From the NCBI GenBank assembly GCA_021793095.1, contig JAJYTK010000076.1:1-5777 (forward strand): 5,777 nucleotides of DNA, in the 5' to 3' direction. This stretch comes from Pseudomonadota bacterium (GTDB taxonomy: Bacteria; Pseudomonadota; Gammaproteobacteria; Burkholderiales; Burkholderiaceae_B). The notes under the pieces were generated by a model. The model ran no database searches. It was not told the origin of the DNA and saw only the letters and a list, made by a program, of their open reading frames with translations. Position numbers and translations under genes: made by a program. The first letter of the stretch is position 1. Each line of letters opens with the position of its first letter. Shown in pieces: positions 1 through 5,777 of this stretch.

Positions 1-442
1 GTCCACACAGCTATGTGTGGTGGATCCTGAAAACTCTATCTTTTTGCCATACTACAAGAGTGGCAACAAAGCCTTGACCACGGATCAAAGCTCACGCATT
101 GAGGGCATTGGCCGCCCCCGTGTCGAGCCCTCGTTTGTACGCACGGTCATCGACAGGATGCTGCCGATCCCCGATGCGGATTCTATCGCTGCGGTGCACT
201 ACATCAAACAAGTGCTGGGCTTTGCCTTTGGCCCCTCGACCGGTACCGCCTTTTGCGGGGCACTGACACTCGCCACCGAAATGCGTGCCGCCAATGAGGC
301 TGGCTCACTCGTCATCATCGCGGGCGATGCCGGCAACCGCTACCTAGATACCTGCTATAACGCCGACTGGCTCAAAGCCGAGGGCTATGATCTGCAGGGA
401 TGCATGGCGCGAATTGCCCAGCAGTCTGAGTTGGTGTTTTGA
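1..442 (+). CDS. PLP-dependent cysteine synthase-family protein, C-terminal part (5' end outside window)
   Basis: The frame is open from base 2 with no stop, and residues upstream of the first possible GTG at 17 (Ser-Thr-Gln-Leu-Cys) fit the family, so this is the tail of a longer gene and the GTG is not its start. About 146 residues are visible; from memory, members of this family run to roughly 350. Family-like segments are VVDPENS near the edge, IEGIGRPRVEPSF, a glycine/serine loop GPSTGTAF that resembles the PLP phosphate-binding turn of fold-type II enzymes, and the terminal GDAGNRYLDTCYNADWL block. The PLP lysine would lie upstream. Relatives either make cysteine from an activated serine or, as in mycobacterial Cds1, break cysteine down to sulfide, pyruvate and ammonia. 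The fragment cannot decide between these roles. It is probably cytosolic. It converges with the flippase gene and shows no operon partner here. Confidence 0.85.
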   Translation, partial: STQLCVVDPENSIFLPYYKSGNKALTTDQSSRIEGIGRPRVEPSFVRTVIDRMLPIPDADSIAAVHYIKQVLGFAFGPSTGTAFCGALTLATEMRAANEAGSLVIIAGDAGNRYLDTCYNADWLKAEGYDLQGCMARIAQQSELVF

Positions 443-488
443 GCTTCAATCAAAGCGTGGGGCTTCTCTAGCGCGTGATCCAATAATG

Positions 489-526
489 GGCCGCGGCCGC
501 TCTATTCCTCCGAATTTCCCGCGGCC
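489..526. repeat. GC-rich inverted repeat at the convergent gene junction
   Basis: GGCCGCGG (489-496) is the exact reverse complement of CCGCGGCC (519-526), giving an 8-bp stem with a 22-nt loop. The left arm also overlaps the perfect palindrome GCGGCCGC (493-500). The repeat straddles the stop codon of the minus-strand flippase gene. There is no T-run after either arm in either direction, so it does not look like a classical intrinsic terminator. It might slow or end transcription, or it may be chance in GC-rich DNA. The remaining convergent spacer (443-488) has no gene and no convincing terminator. Confidence 0.3.
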
Positions 527-1806
527 AAATCCCCGCGCTTGTTAGCGCGCACGATCACCATCACATACAGAGAAATATAAAAAAGAGCTGACATGATGGT
601 GTAGCCAGCCACGGCGTAGAGTGGATCTTTAAATACCCATGCCCCGAGCGCCAAGGCAGCGACGCGCAGAGAGGTAAACACAATTTCCATCATCAAAAAC
701 CAGCCCTGCATGTCCAGTACTGGGATGGTGGCAATGACGGGTCGGGCCGCCAATGAGAACAGCAACCACAGGGCAACCCACTGGGCGTACGTCCCGGCGG
801 TATGCCATTGCTCCCCAAAGATAAAGGCAAATAGCGGGCTGCCCCAAATCATGATGATGCCAAAGGGAATAATGGCCACCGCCAAGGCGCCAAAGGTGGC
901 CTTATTGAGGTAAGAGCGTGGGTCTTTGCCCGCGTTGACGGCCTCGGCGATTTGGGCATAAAACACATTGCCCACCGAGCTGCCCAGCAAATGTGCAGGG
1001 GCGGCCATGACGCTGCGGCTCAAGGTGTAAAACCCAGCAATTGAGGAGCCGAAAAAACTGGCCAACATCAAGACAGGGAGGCCTTGGGCAAAGGCATTGA
1101 TCGTGACCTGAGGGGTCCGAAACAAAGGAAAATCGCGATGCTGCGCAGCGACAGCCTTAGATTTAGGCAAACGATGCTCAGGTTTATGAATATAGTCTTT
1201 TGGGGTGGTCCAGCGCCGCGCCCCTAACCATAGTTGAGTGGCATAGAGGGCATTGCCCAGCGTGGCCAAGATAATCAAACTGGCCCCCGCCGGATGAACA
1301 AAGCCAACGCCTGTTTTTGAGATATTAAGGATGAGTGACTGCGAGATGGCGATGCGCGCCGAGACCTTGAACTGCTTTTTCCGTATTAACCATTGCTGCA
1401 TGATTTGCTGCAGCACGTTGAGAAACATGGCAAAGGGGATGAGCAATAAAAAAGCAGAAATGGCCTCCAGGTCGAGCAATCGAGCAATGGGTTGCCCGCC
1501 CACGAGCAACACTGTCGCAACAATCAGACAGATAAATAAGGCCAGCAGTACGCTCAACTTGGCAATGCCGCGTGCATCATCATCGCGTTTAGGCAAAACA
1601 ATGGCGATGGGATAAGTCAATGCCGCGATGGGCATTGCAATGGATAGCACGGCCGAAAACGTCCCCAACAACCCATAGGCCTCTGGCCCATACAAACGCG
1701 TAATAATGGGCGAAAAGGCCATGGTAATTGCCTGTGCCCCTGCCGTCCCAGTGGCCACCAGCAACACATTGCGTACGAAACGGCTGTTGAGTAAACGTTT
1801 AATCAT
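502..1806 (-). CDS. Oligosaccharide/polysaccharide flippase family protein (Wzx-like)
   Basis: This is a very hydrophobic protein of 434 residues from the ATG at 1806. Its N-terminal block (LLVATGTAGAQAITMAFSP, then TRLYGPEAYGLLGTFSAV) is typical of the polysaccharide biosynthesis/O-antigen flippase group of the MATE-like MOP superfamily. About 12 membrane segments are visible, with charged loops such as LPKRDDDARG after the second, a longer polar loop in the middle (TTPKDYIHKPEHRLPKSK) and a short polar tail ending NSEE. Such proteins move undecaprenyl-linked sugar units across the inner membrane. No glycosyltransferase, polymerase or other polysaccharide gene is visible, so its substrate is unknown. 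The start is uncertain: an ATG at 1818 and a TTG at 1836 are in frame. I prefer 1806 because MIKRLLNSRFVRNVLL leads directly into the first membrane helix and a GCGAG lies 5 nt upstream, though this is a weak RBS. Family confidence is high; specific function is low. Confidence 0.85.
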   Translation of the reverse strand: MIKRLLNSRFVRNVLLVATGTAGAQAITMAFSPIITRLYGPEAYGLLGTFSAVLSIAMPIAALTYPIAIVLPKRDDDARGIAKLSVLLALFICLIVATVLLVGGQPIARLLDLEAISAFLLLIPFAMFLNVLQQIMQQWLIRKKQFKVSARIAISQSLILNISKTGVGFVHPAGASLIILATLGNALYATQLWLGARRWTTPKDYIHKPEHRLPKSKAVAAQHRDFPLFRTPQVTINAFAQGLPVLMLASFFGSSIAGFYTLSRSVMAAPAHLLGSSVGNVFYAQIAEAVNAGKDPRSYLNKATFGALAVAIIPFGIIMIWGSPLFAFIFGEQWHTAGTYAQWVALWLLFSLAARPVIATIPVLDMQGWFLMMEIVFTSLRVAALALGAWVFKDPLYAVAGYTIMSALFYISLYVMVIVRANKRGDLAAGNSEE

Positions 1807-1821
1807 GGATGCTCGCATAGT

Positions 1822-1849
1822 AGCATATCTCGCCAATTTCCAACTGCAA
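1822..1849 (-). promoter_or_regulatory. Weak candidate sigma70 promoter for the flippase gene
   Basis: Read on the minus strand, TTGCAG (1849-1844) and TATGCT (1827-1822) are separated by 16 nt and each resembles a -35 or -10 hexamer. Transcription would start near 1815, giving a very short leader before the ATG at 1806. If real, this would exclude the alternative starts at 1818 and 1836. The hexamers are imperfect and there is no independent support. Confidence 0.22.
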
Positions 1850-1905
1850 CCAAGGGCAAGTCCCGTAACAGTTTTTTGAGACGGGGTGGGCGATTTTTTA
1901 TTCTT

Positions 1906-1933
1906 TTGAAAGCGGCGTTTTTTTTGGTATCAT
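1906..1933 (+). promoter_or_regulatory. Candidate sigma70 promoter reading toward the formate dehydrogenase operon
   Basis: TTGAAA (1906-1911) matches the -35 consensus at 5 of 6 positions and TATCAT (1928-1933) matches the -10 consensus at 5 of 6. The spacer is 16 nt and contains a run of eight T. Transcription would start near 1940 and leave a leader of about 280 nt before the ATG at 2222, which is long. It is the best hexamer pair I found on this strand. In AT-rich DNA such matches can occur by chance, so an unseen promoter closer to the gene remains possible. Confidence 0.4.
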
Positions 1934-1947
1934 CTTTATCTTTTTGG

Positions 1948-1973
1948 CACTGTAGCGAACAGTGGGCCCGCTG
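1948..1973. repeat. Two overlapping palindromes just downstream of the candidate promoter
   Basis: CACTGT (1948-1953) and ACAGTG (1959-1964) form a perfect 6-bp inverted repeat around a 5-nt centre. This overlaps a second near-palindrome, CAGTGGGCCCGCTG (1960-1973), symmetric except for one T/G pair. Both lie within about 35 bp downstream of the start site predicted from the promoter at 1906-1933, a position where repressors often bind. They could equally form a hairpin at the 5' end of the mRNA. No regulator family is recognised from the motif. Confidence 0.4.
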
Positions 1974-2075
1974 TACATGCACCGTATAAGCATTCCTACC
2001 ATCGCTTTGTTTTGTGTCTTTAAATTACAAACAATTTAGATTTACTTTCTATGTTTTGTGATTTCTCCATAACAC

Positions 2076-2175
2076 TTTATTGCTGCAACTAAAACCTGCA
2101 CTAGCAAAAGGGTTATTGGCAGTTTCACTCATTCATTATCCTAAAGTGAATCTGAGTCAGTGTTTTTTATTGCTG
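2076..2175. repeat. 10-bp direct repeat TTTATTGCTG, copies 90 bp apart
   Basis: TTTATTGCTG occurs at 2076-2085 and again at 2166-2175, with start points exactly 90 bp apart. The second copy ends 46 bp before the alpha-subunit start codon. It could be a paired protein-binding site, but with this base composition chance is a fair explanation. Confidence 0.3.
2127..2168 (+). terminator. Weak hairpin followed by a T-run in the formate dehydrogenase leader
   Basis: ACTCATTCA (2127-2135) can pair with TGAATCTGAGT (2147-2157), leaving a 2-nt bulge in the right arm and an 11-nt loop. Six T follow at 2163-2168 after a 5-nt gap. The layout is like a leader attenuator upstream of the alpha-subunit gene. 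However, the stem is AT-rich, is broken by the bulge and does not abut the T-run, so real termination is doubtful. Confidence 0.18.
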
Positions 2176-2210
2176 TATCTCCACATCCTGATGGACACAG
2201 CACCAACAAT

Positions 2211-2216
2211 AAGGAG
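2211..2216 (+). promoter_or_regulatory. Strong ribosome binding site for the formate dehydrogenase alpha subunit
   Basis: AAGGAG lies 5 nt upstream of the ATG at 2222. This supports that ATG over the in-frame ATG three codons later (Met4), and it keeps the twin-arginine signal complete. Confidence 0.85.
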
Positions 2217-2221
2217 CGTTC

Positions 2222-5200
2222 ATGACTAACATGAGTAGACGCCAGTTCTTCAAAGTTAGCGGAGGAACTTTGGCGGGTTCCAGCATGGCAATGCTGGGTA
2301 TTGCTCCCGAGCCCGCGCAAGCCGCGGCGAGGCAGTACAAGCTAGCTAAAATGAAAGAGACCCGCAGCACCTGTCCCTACTGTTCGGTGGCCTGTGGGAT
2401 CCTCATCTACACATTGGGAGATGGCGCTAAAAACGCTGAACCCAGCGTTCAACACATCGAAGGGGACCACGATCACCCTGTCAACCGCGGGACACTCTGT
2501 CCTAAAGGGGCCGGTCTGGCAGACTTTGTTAACAGTCCCAATCGTCTCAAGTATCCCGAGTATCGTGCCCCTGGCTCTGATCGCTGGGAGCGCATCAGCT
2601 GGGAAGACGCCTTTGAGCGTATCGCCCGTTTGATGAAAGACGATCGTGACGAAAACCTCTTGCGTCGTACCGCAGATGGCAAACTCGTCAATCGCTGGAC
2701 ATCGACCGGTATGCTTGCTGCCTCGGCCAGTAGTAACGAGGTGGGCTATGTCACACACAAGGTGATTCGCAGTCTGGGCATGTTGCCCTTTGACAACCAA
2801 GCGCGCGTTTGACACGGACCAACGGTGGCAGGCCTTGCCCCAACATTTGGTCGTGGCGCGATGACCAACCATTGGGTTGATATTAAAAACGCTGATATTG
2901 TGCTGATTATGGGCGGTAATGCTGCCGAGGCGCACCCCTGCGGTTTCAAGTGGGTGACCGAGGCAAAAGCGCATAATAAAGCCAAACTCATCGTTGTTGA
3001 CCCTCGATTCAACCGTTCGGCTGCAGTGGCCGATCTGTACGCCCCTATTCGCACAGGGACAGACATCGTATTTTTAGGCGGTGTGATCAAGTACTTGTTA
3101 GACAATGACAAAGTACAGCACGAGTACGTCCGTAACTACACCGACTTGTCCTTTATTGTGCGTGAGGACTACGAATTTGAAGACGGGATCTTTTCCGGCT
3201 ATAACGCCGATGATCGTACCTACGATCGCTCGACCTGGGATTACGAGCGTGACGAAGATGGGTACGTCAAAAGCGATCCTTCTTTAAAACATCCCCGTTC
3301 TGTTTTCCAGCTGCTCAAAAAGCACTACAGCCAGTACACCCCAGAAATGGTGCAGCGGGTCTGTGGTACACCCACTGATAAGTTTGAGCAGGTCTGTGAG
3401 CTATTGGCTTCGACCTCTTCACCCGATCGGGCCGGGACCATCCTGTACGCCCTGGGTTGGACGCAGCACTCTATCGGCTCGCAGATCATCCGCACCGGTG
3501 CAATGATGCAGCTGCTGTTGGGTAACATCGGTATCCCTGGTGGGGGTATGAACGCCTTGCGCGGTCACTCTAACATTCAAGGGCTGACTGACCTGGGCTT
3601 GATGACCAACTTGTTGCCTGGTTACCTGACCCTGCCCAACGAAGGCGAGCAAAGCTACGAAGACTACATTGCTGCGCGCACGCCTGAGCCATTACGCAAA
3701 AATCAGCTTAACTACTGGAGTAATTACAGAAAATTCCACGTAAGTCTGATGAAAGCTTGGTGGGGCGATCATGCCCACGAAGGCAATAACTACGCCTTTG
3801 AGTATCTGCCCAAGCTCGATAAGCCTTACGACATGCTGCAGTCTTATGAGCTGATGAACCAAGGCGAGATGAATGGCTACATCTGTCAGGGCTTTAACCC
3901 ACTGGCAGCCGCCCCCAACAAGGCCAAGCTGATCAAAGGCTTTAGCAATCTCAAGTACATGATCATCATGGACCCCTTGGTCACCGAGACTTCCGAGTTT
4001 TGGCGCAATGCGGGCGAGCACAACGATGTAGACAGCAGCCAGATTCAGACCGAGGTATTCCGTCTGCCCACCTCCTGTTTTGCCGAAGAGGATGGCACGC
4101 TGGTCAACTCGGGTCGTTGGCTACAATGGCACTGGAAGGCCGCCGAGCCCCCAGCCCAGGCCAAGACAGATATCGAGATCATGGCCACGTTGTATCAACA
4201 CATCCGCAAGCTCTACGAAGAGGAAGGCGGTACCTTTGCGGACCCCATCGTCAATCTAGATTGGCCTTATGTCCGTCCGTACTACCCCACCGCTGATGAG
4301 CTGGCCAAGGAAATCAACGGCCGGGCCTTGGTTGATCTCTATGATCCCAATGACCCCGATCGCTTGATTCGCAAGGCAGGCGAACAGCTCAGTGGCTTTG
4401 CCGAGCTGCGCGATGATGGCACCACACTGAGTGGTTGCTGGCTGTACGCGGGTTCCTGGACCGAGGACGGCAACAATATGGCCCGTCGCGACAACAGTGA
4501 CCCCACCGGGATTGGTCAAACCCTCAATTGGGCCTGGGCCTGGCCTGCTAACCGCCGGATTATGTACAACCGTGCCTCAGCAGACCCCCAAGGCAAGCCT
4601 TTTGATCCCAAGCGTCCGCTCATCCAGTGGGATGAAAACCGCGGGCTTTGGACCGGGGCTGATGTGCCTGATTACAAAGTTGATGAGTCTCCGGCTGATG
4701 GTATGGGCCCCTTTATCATGAACCCCGAAGGGGTGGCGCGCTTCTTTGCCCGTCAAAACATGGCCGAAGGACCCTTCCCAGTACACTATGAGCCTTTTGA
4801 AACTCCACTGGGCTATAACCCACTCTTCCCAGACAATGACAAAGCTGTCAGCAACCCTGCTGCACGCGTCTTTGAAGATGACTGGGCAGATTTTGGTAAA
4901 GCAGACAAGTTCCCTTACGTCGGCACGACCTATCGTCTGACCGAGCACTTCCACTATTGGACCAAACACGTGGATCTGAATGCCATCATTCAGCCCCAGC
5001 AGTTTGTGGAAATTGGTGAAGAACTGGCAGACGAATTGGGCATCGCCAAAGGTGATTGGGTCAAGGTCAGCTCGAACCGCGGCTTTATCAAAGCCAAGGC
5101 AGTAGTGACCAAACGACTCAAGACTCTGGATGTGGATGGTAAACCCACCCACCAGGTCGGTATCCCATTGCACTGGGGCTTTGTTGGGGTCGCCAAACCC

Positions 5201-5296
5201 GGGTTTTTGGCCAACACACTGACGCCTTTTGTTGGTGATGGCAACTCGCAGACCCCAGAGTTCAAGTCCTTCTTGGTCAACGTAGAAAAGGCGTAA
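2222..5296 (+). CDS. fdnG: Formate dehydrogenase-N/O major (alpha) subunit, selenocysteine-containing
   Basis: This is the catalytic molybdenum/tungsten bis-MGD subunit that oxidises formate to CO2 and passes electrons to the beta subunit, normally on the periplasmic face of the inner membrane. The protein is 1024 residues when TGA 2810-2812 is read as selenocysteine (residue 197); from memory E. coli FdnG is 1015 with Sec196. A Tat signal starts the protein, with SRRQFFK at residues 5-11 and a hydrophobic stretch to about Ala28, probably cleaved near residues 34-36. Cys51, 54, 58 and 93 form the [4Fe-4S] motif, followed by Pro-Lys95. Sec197-His198 is the active-site pair, and Arg447 in [11 protein letters not shown] matches the catalytic arginine of the family. 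GGNAAEAHP (231-239) and VVDPRF mark cofactor-binding folds, and the C-terminal dinucleotide-binding domain contains [12 protein letters not shown]. Reading continues in the same frame with family sequence on both sides of the TGA, so this is not a frameshift or pseudogene. The fdnG (nitrate-inducible) and fdoG (aerobic) paralogues cannot be told apart here; the symbol denotes the family. Confidence 0.96.
2810..2812 (+). other. Selenocysteine codon (in-frame TGA) of the formate dehydrogenase alpha subunit
   Basis: The TGA follows the codons for DNQARV and precedes those for [21 protein letters not shown], the exact context of Sec in E. coli FdnG/FdoG. The frame stays open from 2222 to 5294 except for this codon. 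A SECIS-type hairpin begins within a few nucleotides. Treating it as a stop would wrongly split the gene into a 196-residue protein and an 823-residue protein starting at the GTG at 2825. Confidence 0.96.
2813..2854 (+). promoter_or_regulatory. Bacterial SECIS element (SelB-binding hairpin) within the coding sequence
   Basis: The lower stem is GACCAA (2817-2822) with TTGGTC (2847-2852). The upper stem is G2824-G2825 with C2840-C2841, a bulged U at 2826, then GGCAG (2827-2831) with UUGCC (2835-2839), ending in a G-U wobble. The apical loop is GCC (2832-2834). Counting U of UGA as 1, the bulged U17 and loop G23 known to matter for SelB binding in E. coli fdhF are kept, but position 24 is C where fdhF and fdnG have U as I recall them. 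The hairpin overlaps codons 198-212 and recruits SelB with Sec-tRNA. Confidence 0.88.
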
Positions 5297-5300
5297 GGAG
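5295..5300 (+). promoter_or_regulatory. Ribosome binding site of the beta subunit, overlapping the alpha stop codon
   Basis: AAGGAG uses the last two bases of the alpha-subunit TAA (5294-5296) and sits 6 nt before the ATG at 5307. This tight arrangement indicates one mRNA and probable translational coupling of the two subunits. Confidence 0.85.
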
Positions 5301-5306
5301 ACTGCC

Positions 5307-5777
5307 ATGACAGTGGAAACTTTAGATATTAAACGCCGCTCTGCAACGACAACCCCCTCACCTCAGGCGCGGCATCCTATCCCAACCACCGAGGGGGTGG
5401 CCAAGCTCATCGATGTCTCTAAGTGCATCGGCTGCAAGGCCTGTCAGGTGGCCTGTATGGAGTGGAACGATCTGCGTGACGGGATTGGTGAAAACGTGGG
5501 GGTCTATGACAACCCCCACGATCTCAGCTCTGAGTCCTGGACACTGATGCGTTTTGCCGAATACGAGGACGAGGCCGGTGATCTCGAATGGCTGATCCGC
5601 AAAGATGGCTGTATGCACTGCGTGGAGCCCGGCTGTCTCGAGGCCTGCCCCTCGCCCGGCGCCATCGTGCAGCACACCAACGGGATTGTGGACTTCAATC
5701 AGGACAACTGCATTGGTTGTGGCTACTGCATTTCCGGTTGTCCCTTTGATATTCCACGGCTCTCGGAAAAGGACAAC
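5307..5777 (+). CDS. fdnH: Formate dehydrogenase-N/O beta subunit, iron-sulfur protein (3' end outside window)
   Basis: The first 157 residues are visible and the frame is open to the edge; from memory the E. coli protein is about 294 residues. It takes electrons from the alpha-subunit cluster and passes them through a chain of [4Fe-4S] clusters to the membrane cytochrome b subunit. Cysteines are seen in ferredoxin patterns: Cys40-43-46-50 ([11 protein letters not shown]), Cys102-105-110-114 ([13 protein letters not shown]) and Cys135-138-141-145 ([11 protein letters not shown]). The fourth cluster's cysteines and the C-terminal membrane anchor would lie beyond the window. Segments such as [26 protein letters not shown] and [13 protein letters not shown] are close to E. 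coli FdnH/FdoH. There is no signal peptide, consistent with family members that are exported in complex with the Tat-signal-bearing alpha subunit. It is also annotated as fdxH or fdoH in other genomes. Confidence 0.95.
   Translation, partial: MTVETLDIKRRSATTTPSPQARHPIPTTEGVAKLIDVSKCIGCKACQVACMEWNDLRDGIGENVGVYDNPHDLSSESWTLMRFAEYEDEAGDLEWLIRKDGCMHCVEPGCLEACPSPGAIVQHTNGIVDFNQDNCIGCGYCISGCPFDIPRLSEKDN

Larger units (their letters stand above)
1807..2221. other. Divergent intergenic region between flippase and formate dehydrogenase genes
   Basis: These 415 bp hold no credible gene. The region is AT-rich, with T-runs at 1872-1877, 1893-1898 and 1918-1925 and an especially AT-rich stretch at about 2006-2080. 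It must carry control signals for both divergent genes. Entered separately are a candidate promoter, overlapping palindromes, a direct repeat and a weak hairpin. E. coli fdnG is controlled by FNR and NarL. I looked for an FNR site of the TTGAT-N4-ATCAA form and for NarL heptamers (TACYYMT) and found no convincing match, so the regulation here may differ or may resemble the more constitutive fdo operon. Confidence 0.6.

Noticed and set aside
1862..1898. Plus-strand terminator: CCCGT...ACGGG (1862-1866/1881-1885) followed by a T-run
   Set aside because: The stem is only 5 bp with a 14-nt loop, the T-run starts 7 nt after the stem, and no plus-strand gene ends nearby.
1946..1958. Sigma54 promoter suggested by TGGCAC in the intergenic region
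   Set aside because: There is no GC element at the required distance after the GG (GG-N10-GC), so the -12 half is missing.
2116..2142. Second promoter closer to fdnG: TTGGCA (2116-2121) with TATCCT (2137-2142)
   Set aside because: The spacer is only 15 nt and the -10 hexamer is poor; the pair is weaker than the one at 1906-1933.
2222..2812. Pseudogene by premature stop in the alpha subunit
   Set aside because: The TGA is at the exact known selenocysteine position and is followed by a SECIS structure; the rest of the frame is intact.
2342..2974. Minus-strand open frame (210 codons) across the Sec codon region
   Set aside because: It is antisense to conserved fdnG sequence, including the Fe-S cysteines and the Sec site, and has no recognisable protein features.
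2825..5296. Separate 823-residue formate dehydrogenase gene starting at GTG 2825
   Set aside because: There is no RBS, the GTG encodes the conserved valine of HGPTVAG and lies inside the SECIS hairpin, and the missing N-terminus is present in frame just upstream across the TGA.
4577..5308. Long minus-strand open frame (243 codons) opposite the end of the alpha-subunit gene
   Set aside because: It lies entirely within strongly family-matching fdnG sequence on the other strand, has no recognisable domain, and fits a shadow frame produced by the codon use of the real gene.
1..5777. CRISPR arrays, tRNA or rRNA genes, insertion sequences, attachment sites
   Set aside because: I saw no spaced repeat series, no tRNA- or rRNA-like sequence and no transposase or integrase coding sequence.

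Overview
The window looks like chromosomal DNA from a member of the Pseudomonadota, probably gamma- or betaproteobacterial. The main reason is that the formate dehydrogenase subunits read almost collinearly with Escherichia coli FdnG/FdoG and FdnH/FdoH as I remember them. G+C is moderate by eye, and the main intergenic region is clearly AT-richer. I cannot name a genus from the sequence.

Layout. (1) 1-442, plus strand: the C-terminal end of a PLP-dependent cysteine synthase-family enzyme whose start lies before the window. (2) 502-1806, minus strand: a multi-pass membrane protein of the oligosaccharide/polysaccharide flippase (Wzx-like) family, convergent with gene 1 across about 60 bp. (3) 1807-2221: a 415-bp AT-rich divergent intergenic region with a candidate sigma70 promoter, overlapping palindromes, a 10-bp direct repeat and a weak hairpin. 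(4) 2222-5296, plus strand: the catalytic alpha subunit of formate dehydrogenase-N/O, read through an in-frame TGA at 2810-2812 that encodes selenocysteine and is followed by a SECIS hairpin. (5) 5307-5777, plus strand: the start of the beta subunit, an iron-sulfur ferredoxin-like protein that runs off the right edge.

How the genes work together. The alpha and beta subunits form an operon: the beta RBS overlaps the alpha stop codon. The alpha subunit carries a twin-arginine signal, one [4Fe-4S] cluster motif and the Sec-His active-site pair for formate oxidation. The beta subunit, with at least three four-cysteine clusters in the part seen, carries the electrons on. A membrane cytochrome b gamma subunit (fdnI/fdoI-like) is expected just past the right edge. 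The organism must have the Sec machinery (selA, selB, selC, selD), none of which is in this window. The flippase and cysteine synthase genes have no evident functional link to the formate dehydrogenase.

I see no previously undescribed system. The points most worth checking are the SECIS apical loop, which has C where the E. coli elements have a conserved U, and the palindrome just downstream of the candidate fdn promoter.
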